54,308 nucleotides of DNA from Candidatus Helicobacter avicola (GCA_019112865.1 DXIN01000005.1:1-54308), one strand, 5' to 3'; shown: positions 9,347 through 19,223, counted from the stretch's first letter. Made by a program: numbers and translations. The notes: a model not told the origin generated them from the letters alone.

Positions 9347-9999
9347 ATGTTATTGCAAAAGCGTTGCTTTTGTTTTCTTGCTTTGTTTTGCGTTATGTGG
9401 GTAAGTTCGCTCAATCCGTGATGTATGGTATGCTAAGAGCGTGGCTTTTGATAGTGTTGTGCGTGTGTGCAATACACGCCTACCCTCAAGAAGAATCAAC
9501 CCTCACAATCCGCCCACCAAAGCTAGAGCAGGATTTTGAGTATGGTGGTGGCGATGAGCGAGGGCGCAACTCTAATGCACCCTACACTAATCCAAAAGAT
9601 GGCAAGTATTTTTTTGGGCGATATGCTCCCTCTTTGCAAGCAGTGTATGAAAAGCTTGAGGAAAATTCTGCAAATGGGCAATATGCGCGATTTAGCCGTA
9701 GAATCCTCATCGGACACAAGGCGTATGATGCCCTAGATAAAACCCAAAAATCCAAGCTCCAAGGCGCACTTGTGCTAAGTCGTGTGTATATCAGCGCGTT
9801 TCTCAAATACAGCGAGCTTGGAGGCGTGGGGATAGGTGGGAAATTTAGCCCTGCTGATGAGCAAGATAGGTATTTTAGTGTAGATAGTCGGTATTTTAGC
9901 GATTTACAAGAGCTTGGGGTGGATCATCTTATTTATCTTTTGTGCGTATTGCCGAGATTTGATAAGTGTTTGGTGCTTGGGATCGGCGAGGAATTTTAG
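9343..9999 (+). CDS. Hypothetical exported or membrane-anchored protein
   Basis: The first ATG overlaps the ispE stop (ATGA), favouring translational coupling. The N-terminus has two hydrophobic stretches, the second (RAWLLIVLCVCAIHA) being a plausible signal peptide. An internal start near 9421 is therefore also possible. The mature part is polar and about 170 residues, with no motif I recognise. In some epsilonproteobacteria smpB follows ispE; this protein is not SmpB. Confidence 0.65.
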   Translation: MNVIAKALLLFSCFVLRYVGKFAQSVMYGMLRAWLLIVLCVCAIHAYPQEESTLTIRPPKLEQDFEYGGGDERGRNSNAPYTNPKDGKYFFGRYAPSLQAVYEKLEENSANGQYARFSRRILIGHKAYDALDKTQKSKLQGALVLSRVYISAFLKYSELGGVGIGGKFSPADEQDRYFSVDSRYFSDLQELGVDHLIYLLCVLPRFDKCLVLGIGEEF

Positions 10000-10016
10000 A
10001 TTCACTGATTCTAGAA

Positions 10017-10125
10017 ATTCGGCTTGCACGCAGAATAAATCCCAGCGGGCAAACCGAGTGCGTAGATTCCCTAAAAAGTCTCCTTAGCTTGCTGTTGTGA
10101 GCGTAAGCGAAGCAAAAAGCCGAAT
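10017..10125. repeat. 109-bp segment bounded by a perfect 9-bp inverted repeat
   Basis: ATTCGGCTT at 10017-10025 is mirrored by AAGCCGAAT at 10117-10125, and a smaller pair ACGCA/TGCGT lies inside. The segment fills the gap between two convergent genes. It may act as a bidirectional terminator or be the remnant of a small mobile element. It also contains GCGTAAGCG, which recurs in the palindromic element at 54096-54199. Confidence 0.45.
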
Positions 10126-10135
10126 GCCTAAAACA

Positions 10136-10822
10136 CTAGAATCTATACAAGCTCCGCACACACATCTCCATATACTCCCCACACTCCACCAACGCCCTCC
10201 TCCGATGTGAAATCTCGTTTTTGGTTTCAATCTGTGCGAGAGTTTGGGTATAGTCTTTTGGCACAAAAATCGGATCGTAGCCAAAGCCCATATTGCCCTG
10301 TGGAGTGGTGATGACTTTGCCCTCACACACACCTTGGAAGTTTTTATGGACTAAATGCCCCTGTAAAGATCCCATAAGGCAGACATTAGCGACAAAACTC
10401 GCGTGAGATTCTCTAAGGTTACGAGATTGTAGCTCATAGACTACACGCGTGAGGTTGCGCTCATCAAGGGAGAGGTTGTGCAAATGTTGGGATTTGCTCT
10501 GCCAGCTATTATCTCCAAATTCTACAAAACTAAAACGCGCGCTATATATCCCCGGCATTCCACCTAGCGCATCGACACATAGCCCGCTATCTTCGCTTAA
10601 CACGAGGTATTCGCCTTCTCCGCGCGCTATCAATAAGGCTTCATAGACCGCTTTTGCTTTGATTGTGGCATTTTGCTCAAAGCTCGTGCCATTTTCTTCT
10701 ATCTCAAAGGGGCTTAGAATCTCGCTAAAATTTATAATCTCAATATGCGGCAATGTCGTGGCAAAGATTGCCTCAATCTCGGTTTTTTTGTGCGGATTAG
10801 AGGTAGCTAGAATGAGTTGCAT
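10136..10822 (-). CDS. rdgB: XTP/dITP diphosphatase (RdgB/HAM1)
   Basis: This nucleotide-pool sanitiser hydrolyses dITP and XTP to the monophosphates. Family marks are the start LILATSNPHKKTEIEAI, the SEDSGLCVDALGGMPGIYSA block with the catalytic aspartate, GFGYDPIFVP and a terminal SHRRRAL. At 228 residues it is about 25 longer than usual, with extra residues in the middle. It reads leftward from beside tRNA-Arg. Confidence 0.92.
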   Translation of the reverse strand: MQLILATSNPHKKTEIEAIFATTLPHIEIINFSEILSPFEIEENGTSFEQNATIKAKAVYEALLIARGEGEYLVLSEDSGLCVDALGGMPGIYSARFSFVEFGDNSWQSKSQHLHNLSLDERNLTRVVYELQSRNLRESHASFVANVCLMGSLQGHLVHKNFQGVCEGKVITTPQGNMGFGYDPIFVPKDYTQTLAQIETKNEISHRRRALVECGEYMEMCVRSLYRF

Positions 10823-10862
10823 AAAAAATCCTTGGTTTTGTAGGTAAAAGAAGTCTTAAAGG

Positions 10863-10939
10863 TGGTGTCCTCGATGCGATTTGAACGCATGACCTCTCGA
10901 TTAGGAATCGAACGCTCTATCCAGCTGAGCTACGAGGAC
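10863..10939 (-). tRNA. tRNA-Arg (CCT)
   Basis: This is a 77-nt cloverleaf on the minus strand. The acceptor stem is GTCCTCG/CGAGGAC, the anticodon loop TTCCTAA (anticodon CCT), the T-loop GTTCAAATC, and CCA is encoded. It is immediately upstream of rdgB on the same strand. Confidence 0.95.
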
Positions 10940-11012
10940 AAATAAATGTGGGGATTTTACTTAGATTTTTAGCACAAATCAATAAAACTTCATTTTTTTA
11001 TCTTTTTTCCTT

Positions 11013-11018
11013 TATAAT
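11013..11018 (+). promoter_or_regulatory. -10 box of gapA
   Basis: TATAAT sits 32 bp before the gapA start within a very AT-rich stretch. There is no recognisable -35 box, as is usual for sigma-70 promoters in this group. An AAAGGAG ribosome site follows just before the ATG. Confidence 0.65.
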
Positions 11019-11050
11019 ATTAGGATATTTTCTTAATGTAAAGGAGCATT

Positions 11051-12037
11051 ATGTCGGTTAAAGTCGCTATTAATGGAACAGGGCGGATTGGGCTATGCAC
11101 GGCGCGCATTATCGGGACAAGGGAGGATATAGAGCTTGTAGCACTCAATACTACGGCATCTGTTGATACCCTCGTGCATTTATTGCGTTATGATTCGGTG
11201 CATAGAAGGTATGCGGTGCAAAAAATCAATGATCATACGATACAAATAGGCAATAATCAGGTGGCAATTCTTTCAGACAGAGATCCTGCAAAACTGGATT
11301 TTAGTGCATATGGCGCACAAGGCGTGATAGAATGCACAGGCAAATTCAACTCTCTGCAAGCCTCAAGCGCGCATATCAGAGGCAGTGTGCAAAAAGTCAT
11401 CATCTCTGCGCCAGCTGATGATACACCGACTTTTGTCTATGGTGTTAATCACACGCAATACAAAGGTGAGAGCGTCATTTCAAATGCTTCTTGCACCACC
11501 AACTGCCTTGCGCCCATCGCCAAAGTCCTGCACGATGCCTATGGGATAGAAAGTGCGCTAATGACGACTATACATAGCTATACAAACGATCAAAATGTGC
11601 TTGATGTCAAGCACAAAGATATTCGTCGTGCGCGCGCTGCTGCGCTCAACATAATCCCCACGAGTTCGGGTGCAGCTAAAGCCGTGGGGTTAGTAATCCC
11701 CGAGCTTGCAGGGAGATTCAATGGTTTTGCGGTGCGTGTGCCAACTCCAGATGTGAGCCTTGTGGATTTGAGCGTGAATCTCAACAAGCCAGCTGATAAA
11801 GACAGCATTAATGAACTCTTTAGGCAAGTCCAGCACACAAGCATGAAAGATATTATCTATGTCGATGAAGAAAAATGTGTCTCAAGTGATTTTATCGGAT
11901 CGCCATATAGTGCGATTTTTGTCCCAGATAAAACCTTAGTGATTGGTAAGAGTGCCAAAGTTTTGGCTTGGTATGACAACGAGATGGGTTACTCTACGCG
12001 TCTTGTGGATATGAGTGTATATGCTCTCACACATTAA
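11051..12037 (+). CDS. gapA: Glyceraldehyde-3-phosphate dehydrogenase
   Basis: This enzyme catalyses reversible oxidation and phosphorylation of glyceraldehyde-3-phosphate with NAD(P). It has 328 residues. It has the nucleotide fold [15 protein letters not shown], the active-site [15 protein letters not shown] containing the catalytic cysteine, [11 protein letters not shown] with the active-site histidine region, and the C-terminal [10 protein letters not shown] clear promoter and ribosome site precede it, and pgi follows 14 bp downstream. Confidence 0.95.
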   Translation: MSVKVAINGTGRIGLCTARIIGTREDIELVALNTTASVDTLVHLLRYDSVHRRYAVQKINDHTIQIGNNQVAILSDRDPAKLDFSAYGAQGVIECTGKFNSLQASSAHIRGSVQKVIISAPADDTPTFVYGVNHTQYKGESVISNASCTTNCLAPIAKVLHDAYGIESALMTTIHSYTNDQNVLDVKHKDIRRARAAALNIIPTSSGAAKAVGLVIPELAGRFNGFAVRVPTPDVSLVDLSVNLNKPADKDSINELFRQVQHTSMKDIIYVDEEKCVSSDFIGSPYSAIFVPDKTLVIGKSAKVLAWYDNEMGYSTRLVDMSVYALTH

Positions 12038-12051
12038 TACAAAGGTAATCT

Positions 12052-13302
12052 ATGCTAACATTTAAACAATCCTTTACTCCCACACACAAGGGTAGCGTGC
12101 AGAATATCGAACATGTGTTTGAATCTATCAAGCAAGAGCGTCTCCAGCATACAAGTGGTTATTATGAGCTGCCCTTTAGCAAGAAGGCATTGCAAGATTC
12201 ACAAAACTACATCAAAAAACACAAGGATTTGGTAGCCAAACTCAAAAACCTTGTCATCATCGGTGTGGGTGGAAGCTCGCTGGGATTAAAAGCCCTAGAT
12301 TCTATGCTTTGCTCACTACCCGAGCGCAATGCTATAAAATTGCGATTTTTAGAATGCACTGATTGCTTTGCAGTGAGTGATGCACTCAAAAAGCTCAAGG
12401 TCAAAAATACATTATTTATCGTGATTTCTAAAAGCGGTAGCACGATTGAGACTTCTTCACTTTTTAAGTATGTGCTAGAAAAATATGAGCTTTTAGCACC
12501 CAAAAACAAATCCCACCTCCTAGCTATCACAGATACCAACTCGCCGCTTCAAAAATGGTGTCAAAGGCAAAAAATTGCCTTTATCAATATTGATAAAAAT
12601 GTGGGTGGGAGGTTTTCGGTGCTAAGCAGCGTGGGAATCCTACCTCTTATGCTCTTAGGATACAAGGTCAAAGAGATTTTAGAGGGTGCGCGTGAGCTTG
12701 CCTCGAGGTTTTTTGAACGCAAGGAGGATCATATCCTCCAAAAAGCTCTCTATCTTGTGCAAAATCGTGAGCAGTATCCTATAAATGTGCTTTTTTCGTA
12801 TTCTAGCGTATTTAAGGAGTTTAACGCGTGGTATGTGCAGCTATGGGCAGAGAGTTTGGGTAAGCTCAACGCACGCAAACAATCTGTGGGATTGACACCT
12901 GTCGCGCTAGTGGGAAGTATCGACCAGCATTCGTTTTTGCAGCTCATCGTGCAGGGTCCGCGAGACAAAAGCGTAACTTTCATCTCACTTAGCTCCAAAC
13001 ACTACCCCAAGCCACGCATTCCTCAAAAAAAGTTAGAATTTTTAGAATCCAGCGATTTTATCAATGGTGCGAGTTTTGCAACATTGCTAGATAAGCAGTG
13101 CCTAGCGACTATGCAAACCCTCCAAGCCCAAGAAATCCCTACAGATTCTATCGTGGTGGATAAGGTGTGTGCATACAATGCTGGAGCGTTGGTGATGTAT
13201 TATGAGCTTTTGACTTCGTGTGCGGGTTGTGCGCTAGAAATCAATACTTATGACCAGCCCGGTGTGGAGTTTGGCAAAGCGCGTTTGCGAGATATGTTCT
13301 AA
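12052..13302 (+). CDS. pgi: Glucose-6-phosphate isomerase (short form)
   Basis: It interconverts glucose-6-phosphate and fructose-6-phosphate. At 416 residues it belongs to the shorter class seen in Campylobacter rather than the ~545-residue enzyme of H. pylori. Motifs: VIIGVGGSSLGLKALDSML, the sugar-phosphate site VISKSGSTIETSS, NVGGRFSVLSSVG and the late YDQPGVEFGK. It is in one unit with gapA. Confidence 0.92.
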   Translation: MLTFKQSFTPTHKGSVQNIEHVFESIKQERLQHTSGYYELPFSKKALQDSQNYIKKHKDLVAKLKNLVIIGVGGSSLGLKALDSMLCSLPERNAIKLRFLECTDCFAVSDALKKLKVKNTLFIVISKSGSTIETSSLFKYVLEKYELLAPKNKSHLLAITDTNSPLQKWCQRQKIAFINIDKNVGGRFSVLSSVGILPLMLLGYKVKEILEGARELASRFFERKEDHILQKALYLVQNREQYPINVLFSYSSVFKEFNAWYVQLWAESLGKLNARKQSVGLTPVALVGSIDQHSFLQLIVQGPRDKSVTFISLSSKHYPKPRIPQKKLEFLESSDFINGASFATLLDKQCLATMQTLQAQEIPTDSIVVDKVCAYNAGALVMYYELLTSCAGCALEINTYDQPGVEFGKARLRDMF

Positions 13303-13337
13303 GGGGCTTTTAGATTCTTACAAGTTTGCATAATTTC

Positions 13338-15371
13338 CTAGCCCTCATAAATTTCTTGCCCGATAGCGACATAACGCGTGAAATAATGTGCTACAAACGC
13401 GCTAACTTGTGGGTGTAGCACACGCACACCTTTGCTTTGCTCATTGATACAAAATTGCTCAAGCCATTCTTTAGCGTCCTTTTTGTCGCGGTAATGTGTG
13501 GCGAGATTCACATAGGTGTTTAGATACCATAGTGCCAATTCCACATAACGCGTGCGATTAATCTTAAGTTTGCCAAACTCTTTAGATTCATCAAATTCCA
13601 GCACCCCACTCTGAAAACCACCGCACAAATGGATAATCCCCTCGCAGTAATACGGACGCACCTCGAGATTTTCACGCCACGCCATTAGTCTCACTGCTCG
13701 CCCTAGGCAATCATCAAAGAGTGCTTCCCATATCTCTTTTTCCACTTCTGTGCTCTGCTCTAGCGCGTTTAGGCACTGCTGTGGGTTAATCTGTGCGAGA
13801 TTGCATAGGTTATCTCGCAAAATCTCTGCAAGTGGGCTAAAGCTTAGTAGATACGCGACAATTCCTCCGCTTGTCGCCTTAAACTCCTCAATGTTTTTGA
13901 ACTCTCCGCTTGTATTCATCATGTCTTCACTGCTCTCATCAATCCACAAAATATGCCCAAACTCATGCCCATTGGTGCTGATGTCATACACGCTATGCCA
14001 CAGATTCTCATTATCAAACAAAATCTCTCTTCCTCGTGCGATAAACTCCTTGCTAAAAAATTCATAGCTTAAGCGCATTTGAGGTTTAGCACGTGCTTGG
14101 GCGATGATACGCAAAGGAAAAGCAAAGATTTTCTTGCCCTCTTTGTGGCTTACGACTTCGTCATTTGGCACGACTTGCGCACTAAAAAGCCCATTGTTCT
14201 CTGCTCCAAAAAACAAAAGCGGGATAGATTCATACACTTTGCTTTGTTCTAAGCTATGTTCTACAAATGCTCTACTCCGTGCTTCATACCCTAAGCTATC
14301 AGCAAGCAAGGCAAAGATGTGTTTAATCCCTTGGGCGACATCAAGTGCATATATGCCTTTATTGTCGTTAGGCACACAAAGGCGCAAATCCCATTCTGGT
14401 GCGACTGCATGGCGATACACATCTTCGTAATACTCTAGTGGGTGTCCGATTTGTAAGGGTGCATCGATACGCATCCACGCATAATCCACAGCACGCCAAG
14501 ATTCTATAAGCTGTGTGCTATCTGTGCAGCTCCACGCATTTTTGAGTGCCTCAAAATATCGCATATAGGCTTGTGCGCACCCAAAGATAGGATCTTCTAA
14601 ATTTTTGAGGTTTTGCATACTCACTTCTATTGCTTTGATAATCGCTTCTACCTCTTTGGGAAACGCCTCTATGTATGGCACACACGAGAATCTACTTTCG
14701 CGCGTGAGCGGTGTATGTGGGTGGCAAGGTAGAGAATAGGTGCGCTGGACATTATTACCCGCACTATCACATTCCATAGTCGGCTCTAAGATTTTTAATG
14801 CTTCCTCGAAGCTAAAAAGTTCGCTAAGGCGCACATTTATACCATGGATAAACTCCCTATCCCACAGGGCAAAAAACGCATTCATACAGAGTCCGATTCT
14901 GTATGTGCTAGCGAGAATCTCGCGATAAAATGGTGTGAGTAGTTGTTTAGATTCTATAGTGTGCAGTATTTGAGCGTGAGCGGTGGCATAATACGCGCTG
15001 ACATACTCTAGCAACATAGCGCGTGCGTTTGCAATCTCTTTGGGCGATTTGTTTAGGGATTTGAGCACTTCTAGGATTGCGTCCTCGCGGAGATTGACGA
15101 TGCGCTCTATGAGCGCGACAAAATGTTCGCGGGTGGGCTGTATATCGAGCCGTGTGCAGAGTTGCATTAGCAAATCCCTATGGCTTGTTTTTTCTAAATA
15201 TTTTTCATTATCCGCAATCTTATTGCGTTGTAAGCTTGTAGAGATATTTTCTTGTGTGCTAGAAACTACTTCATAAAACGCATAATGCCCCCTCATACTC
15301 TCCTCGTATATTTCATACACCTCCCTCATATCTGCTAAAAACTGCTCTCTCACACCGACTCCTTTTGTCAT
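13338..15371 (-). CDS. ciaB: CiaB family protein, HExxH metallopeptidase-like
   Basis: This 677-residue homologue of the Campylobacter invasion antigen B shares long blocks I recognise from C. jejuni CiaB, such as QVGHPLEYYEDVYRHAV, GLFSAQVVPNDEVV and NIEEFKATSGG. The C. jejuni protein is described as a secreted invasion factor. The sequence itself shows HEFGH at residues 469-473 and a conserved EE at 495-496. That is the spacing and order of zinc ligands in gluzincin metallopeptidases, so a peptidase activity should be considered. Its start overlaps the stop of the TonB receptor gene (ATGA), which indicates translational coupling. Confidence 0.9.
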   Translation of the reverse strand: MTKGVGVREQFLADMREVYEIYEESMRGHYAFYEVVSSTQENISTSLQRNKIADNEKYLEKTSHRDLLMQLCTRLDIQPTREHFVALIERIVNLREDAILEVLKSLNKSPKEIANARAMLLEYVSAYYATAHAQILHTIESKQLLTPFYREILASTYRIGLCMNAFFALWDREFIHGINVRLSELFSFEEALKILEPTMECDSAGNNVQRTYSLPCHPHTPLTRESRFSCVPYIEAFPKEVEAIIKAIEVSMQNLKNLEDPIFGCAQAYMRYFEALKNAWSCTDSTQLIESWRAVDYAWMRIDAPLQIGHPLEYYEDVYRHAVAPEWDLRLCVPNDNKGIYALDVAQGIKHIFALLADSLGYEARSRAFVEHSLEQSKVYESIPLLFFGAENNGLFSAQVVPNDEVVSHKEGKKIFAFPLRIIAQARAKPQMRLSYEFFSKEFIARGREILFDNENLWHSVYDISTNGHEFGHILWIDESSEDMMNTSGEFKNIEEFKATSGGIVAYLLSFSPLAEILRDNLCNLAQINPQQCLNALEQSTEVEKEIWEALFDDCLGRAVRLMAWRENLEVRPYYCEGIIHLCGGFQSGVLEFDESKEFGKLKINRTRYVELALWYLNTYVNLATHYRDKKDAKEWLEQFCINEQSKGVRVLHPQVSAFVAHYFTRYVAIGQEIYEG

Positions 15372-17566
15372 TGTAGTTTGTATGTGATTTGTGCATATAC
15401 ACTTGCCCCTGCCACACGATAAAAATCATAATAGCGATTGTTAGTGAGATTATACCCACTTAAAGAAATATCTATGCCATTTTGCCATACATAGCCGATT
15501 TTAGCATTAAGGCTAAATTGACTTTCATAATACCCATAGGTGTTTTTCAGCGGTGGGGAATTTCTGTCATCGCTAAAAAACGCAGGAGCATAATACGCCC
15601 ACACTACGCCATAAAAGCCACTTTTGGGCAAGTATTTGAGCGAGAGATTGCTCATATGTCTTGGCACGCCTGCGAGTTGTTTGCCCTCTGTATATGGCAT
15701 AGCACTATTTTGCAAAATACGCGCGTTGGTAAAGGTGTAATTAGCCCCAAGTTTGAGATTTGGACCCAATGCTATCTCTCCCTCCAGCTCCACGCCGTGT
15801 ATGCGCCCAAGCCCAGCATTGACATACTGCCACGGATTAGTCTGTGTGCCGCTACCAGCGCGATAAATCATATCCCATAACTCTGTGTGGAAATAATACG
15901 CACTAAGCGTGAATCTATCTGCATAATACTCGCTCCCCACCTCAAAGCTTAGTGCGCGCTCTTGTGTGAGATTAGGATTTATCGCCCAGATATTGTTTGC
16001 GTGTGTGAATTGATACATATCACGCAATGTAGGCATTCTAAAGCCTGTGCCAATGCTAGAGCGCAAAATCCAAGTGGGGGTAATATACCAAGAAATTCCA
16101 ATCTTTGGGCTTAAAGAGGAAGTGTGAGATTCTATATTGTCGCGGTTTTGCTCTGTGTGGTTAAAGAAATATCCTCCATAGTTGCGCCAATAATCGTAGC
16201 GCACACCGATGTTGGTAGAGAAGTTTTGCCACCATTGTGAATCTAGCTGCACATAGCCAGATGCTACAAACGCCTTTTGCCCAAAGCCACGGAAGCTCTC
16301 AAGACGTGTGGAAGAATCACGCCAATTTGCCATATTGCGTTGCTTTTGTGTGTAAGTATAGTAGCGAAACTGCACTGCGGTGCTTAAAGTATGTCGTTCT
16401 AAAAAATGTGTGCTAAAGAGTATATCAAGATAATTACTGCTAGAATCTATATCTTGTGTAGTGCCTGCACCGCCGAAGCGATTACCTCCTGCATCACGAT
16501 TGGCATCTTGCCAAAGACTTAGGAGATTGAGACTAGAGAGCGAGACTTTAAGCAGTGAATCTGCACCCAAAGTGTGCGTGTAGCTAAGACTTCCCAAAAT
16601 ATGTGTGTAATCTCCTATGCCACCTAGCCCAGACCCGACAAAATAATCCTTGTCATCAATAAGATGTGTAGGGTTTTGTGTAGAATTGTCATAGAGATAG
16701 CTCATAAAATCTCCAAAATCATAAGAATGATTAGACACGCTTGCCATTGCCGAGAGTAGCCCCACATCGCCTATGTCGTATTCTGCTTTGAGGCGCACAT
16801 CATAGGTGCGATATGCGCGTTTGCCACCAGTGCCAATAATGTAGTTACCAGCCTTGTCGGTATAATACCCACTAAGATTTGGGTTATTAGCGAGGCTTGT
16901 ATCTGTGGGGGCAAGATATGTGGGGAAGCTCGCATAGCCTCCGCTTTGGGTATAGCCACCACTAAGTTTTAGGCGCAAACGCCCCTCCAAGAGTGCATCG
17001 CCCACAGAGGCATAGAGTCTAAGTAGATTGGTATCAGCACTATCACGCACTAGTTCATTACCATAGCCTGCGAGAACTTGGGAAGTAAAGCCTTTGGGCA
17101 TTGCGGTGATAAACTGCACTACTCCACCTATCGCCCCTGCTCCATAAAGACTAGAGAAGCTTCCCCTAGCCACTTCTACGCGTTCTATATCATAGAGCGA
17201 GAGTTGGTTTAGGATTCTGTTTTCGCCTTCTAGGTCGCTAAGGATCACGCCATCAAGCATAATAAGTGTGCCATGATTAATCCCGCGTATGACGATATTT
17301 GGACGGGGATTGAAACCCACATCGTTTTGGATTCTCACACCAGCAAGTTTTTTAATCGTATCGGTGAGCTTGGTGTTTGGGGATTGGCGCACATCTTGAG
17401 AATCTACCACACTCACATTGCCATGTATATGTGCCACATCAGTTTCTAAACTAGAATTGGTTGTGATAGAATCTTGTAAATATCGTATTTCCTTAGCATA
17501 TATGAGCGCACAAGCAAAGATATAAAGCAACACATATCGCCCACGAACTCTTAGGAAGTTTGTCAT
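15368..17566 (-). CDS. TonB-dependent outer membrane receptor, probable nickel receptor
   Basis: This is an outer-membrane beta-barrel with an N-terminal plug: signal peptide, then LTDTIKKLAGVRIQNDVGFN, VIRGINHGTLIMLDGV and VEVARGSFSSLYGAGAIGG, all classical plug motifs. About 730 residues, full length. The start is set at ATG 17566 with GAGGA upstream; a GTG three bases earlier is also possible. It lies back to back with nikA, which suggests nickel (NikH/FrpB4-type role known in Helicobacter), although the barrel sequence alone cannot tell the substrate. ciaB follows with a 4-bp overlap. Confidence 0.88.
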   Translation of the reverse strand: MTNFLRVRGRYVLLYIFACALIYAKEIRYLQDSITTNSSLETDVAHIHGNVSVVDSQDVRQSPNTKLTDTIKKLAGVRIQNDVGFNPRPNIVIRGINHGTLIMLDGVILSDLEGENRILNQLSLYDIERVEVARGSFSSLYGAGAIGGVVQFITAMPKGFTSQVLAGYGNELVRDSADTNLLRLYASVGDALLEGRLRLKLSGGYTQSGGYASFPTYLAPTDTSLANNPNLSGYYTDKAGNYIIGTGGKRAYRTYDVRLKAEYDIGDVGLLSAMASVSNHSYDFGDFMSYLYDNSTQNPTHLIDDKDYFVGSGLGGIGDYTHILGSLSYTHTLGADSLLKVSLSSLNLLSLWQDANRDAGGNRFGGAGTTQDIDSSSNYLDILFSTHFLERHTLSTAVQFRYYTYTQKQRNMANWRDSSTRLESFRGFGQKAFVASGYVQLDSQWWQNFSTNIGVRYDYWRNYGGYFFNHTEQNRDNIESHTSSLSPKIGISWYITPTWILRSSIGTGFRMPTLRDMYQFTHANNIWAINPNLTQERALSFEVGSEYYADRFTLSAYYFHTELWDMIYRAGSGTQTNPWQYVNAGLGRIHGVELEGEIALGPNLKLGANYTFTNARILQNSAMPYTEGKQLAGVPRHMSNLSLKYLPKSGFYGVVWAYYAPAFFSDDRNSPPLKNTYGYYESQFSLNAKIGYVWQNGIDISLSGYNLTNNRYYDFYRVAGASVYAQITYKLQ

Positions 17567-17598
17567 CACAATTCCTCAATATTGGATAATTTTTTTGT

Positions 17599-17604
17599 TA
17601 CAAT
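17599..17604 (+). promoter_or_regulatory. Probable -10 box of the nik operon
   Basis: TACAAT preceded by a T-run lies 36 bp before the nikA start in the 73-bp gap between the divergent receptor and transporter genes. No clear NikR operator pair could be recognised in this gap. Confidence 0.5.
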
Positions 17605-17639
17605 GCTTTTTTACTTTTGCCAAAAAGGATAATACAAAA

Positions 17640-19223
17640 ATGCCATTTTATAAAACCTTATATTGTCTTTTTTTGTGTTGTTTTATCCTTAATGCCCAAA
17701 ATACATTGCGAGTAGCCATAAGTCAAAATGTCGGCGCGCTCAATCCCCAAGGCTACAACACTAATGCGATGTTTGCACAAAATATGCTCTATGAAGGGTT
17801 AGTGCGTTTGGATAAAAATGGCGTGCTTATTCCCTCTCTGGCGACATCGTGGGAGGTTAGTAGTGATGGCAAAGTGTATGGATTTGTTTTGCGTGAAGGC
17901 GTGAGATTCTCTAATGGTGAGGTGTTTAATGCCGATGCGGTGGTGCTGAACTTTGAATCTATTCTTAAAAATAGAGTGAGGCATTCGTGGTGTGGGCTAA
18001 TCCACGCGCTAGATTCTGTAAAGAAAATTGATGATTTTCACATTGAGTTACATCTCAAATACCCCTACGCACCGACAATTTATGAACTTTCACTCATACG
18101 CCCTTTTAGGTTCTTAGCCCCGAGTGCATTTCCTAAGGATCTTGACCTTGTCAAACACGATCCTAAACCCATAGGCACGGGTGCGTATATGCTGATAGAT
18201 TCAAAACTAGGGGTGAGTGATAGCTTTGCCAAAAATCCGTATTATTGGGACAAGGCACATTACAATGGAATCTACTTTGATACAATCTTTATGCGCGTGA
18301 TTTTTGACCCCAATACCAAGCTTAGCGCGTTAAAAAGCGGACAGATTGATCTCATCTATGGCTATGATACAATCCCCATTGAGATGTTTCAGCAGGTTGC
18401 CCACGATAAGCGATTAAAAACCTATCTCTCGCCACCGATTTTTACCACTTCCTTGGTGCTAAATTCCACCAAAATCCCTCTTAATATTCGAGAGGCTATT
18501 GCGCGAGCTATTAATAAACAAGAGTTAGTAAGTGGTGTGTATGGAGATATGCAATCTTGCACCGATTGGCTGTTTATCACACGCGATACACTGCCAGAGT
18601 TTGATACAACAGCCATCGCCCAATCCAAGCAAACAAGCCAAACAATACAGAATCTAGCACCTACACCATGCCAAGTGCCAGATTTGCCCAAAGCTAAAGC
18701 TCTCCTTGCCCAAACAAATCCTGTGCTTCAAACGCCTCTCACACTAGAATTGCTTTATAGTGGCGATAGTCCAGCCCAAAAAATGCTTGCCCAGATTCTT
18801 GCCTATGAGCTAAAGAGTCTTGGGATTGAGTTAAAGCTTAGCGCAAGTGAGCCAACAATCTATCGTAATAGACAGCTAAAGGGGAATTTTGAACTCTCTT
18901 TTAATGACACTTGGGGCGTGCCTTATGAGCCTTTAAGTATCCTCTACTCTATGCTCACACCAAGCCACATAGACTTTAGCGCGCAAGCTGGAGTCGCAAA
19001 TATCCAGGAGATTCACCATCTCATCACCAAACTTTTACGCCAAAATCCCCATTCTCGCAACGCTCAAGCTATGTTAAGAGAGATTTTGCATCTTTTGTCT
19101 CAAAGCTATGTGTATATTCCGCTCACAGCACAACGCAACAAAGCTATTGCTAGTAGCGATATTAAAGGCATACAAATGGGTGTTTTAAGCTATGAAATAC
19201 CATTTTGGGAATTGTATAAATGA
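17640..19223 (+). CDS. nikA: Nickel ABC transporter substrate-binding protein
   Basis: This is a periplasmic solute-binding protein of the peptide/nickel family. The start is set at 17640, where AAGGA precedes the ATG and the product opens with signal peptide MPFYKTLYCLFLCCFILNAQ. The longer frame lacks these features. It matches NikA over diagnostic stretches: RHSWCGL, IRPFRFLAPSAFP, PIGTGAYML and QIDLIYGYDTIP. Mature length is about 505 residues. The end overlaps nikB by 4 bp. Confidence 0.88.
   Translation: MPFYKTLYCLFLCCFILNAQNTLRVAISQNVGALNPQGYNTNAMFAQNMLYEGLVRLDKNGVLIPSLATSWEVSSDGKVYGFVLREGVRFSNGEVFNADAVVLNFESILKNRVRHSWCGLIHALDSVKKIDDFHIELHLKYPYAPTIYELSLIRPFRFLAPSAFPKDLDLVKHDPKPIGTGAYMLIDSKLGVSDSFAKNPYYWDKAHYNGIYFDTIFMRVIFDPNTKLSALKSGQIDLIYGYDTIPIEMFQQVAHDKRLKTYLSPPIFTTSLVLNSTKIPLNIREAIARAINKQELVSGVYGDMQSCTDWLFITRDTLPEFDTTAIAQSKQTSQTIQNLAPTPCQVPDLPKAKALLAQTNPVLQTPLTLELLYSGDSPAQKMLAQILAYELKSLGIELKLSASEPTIYRNRQLKGNFELSFNDTWGVPYEPLSILYSMLTPSHIDFSAQAGVANIQEIHHLITKLLRQNPHSRNAQAMLREILHLLSQSYVYIPLTAQRNKAIASSDIKGIQMGVLSYEIPFWELYK

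Noticed and set aside
17567-17639. Possible NikR operator between the receptor and nikA
   Set aside because: No pair of half-sites with convincing symmetry and spacing was found by eye.
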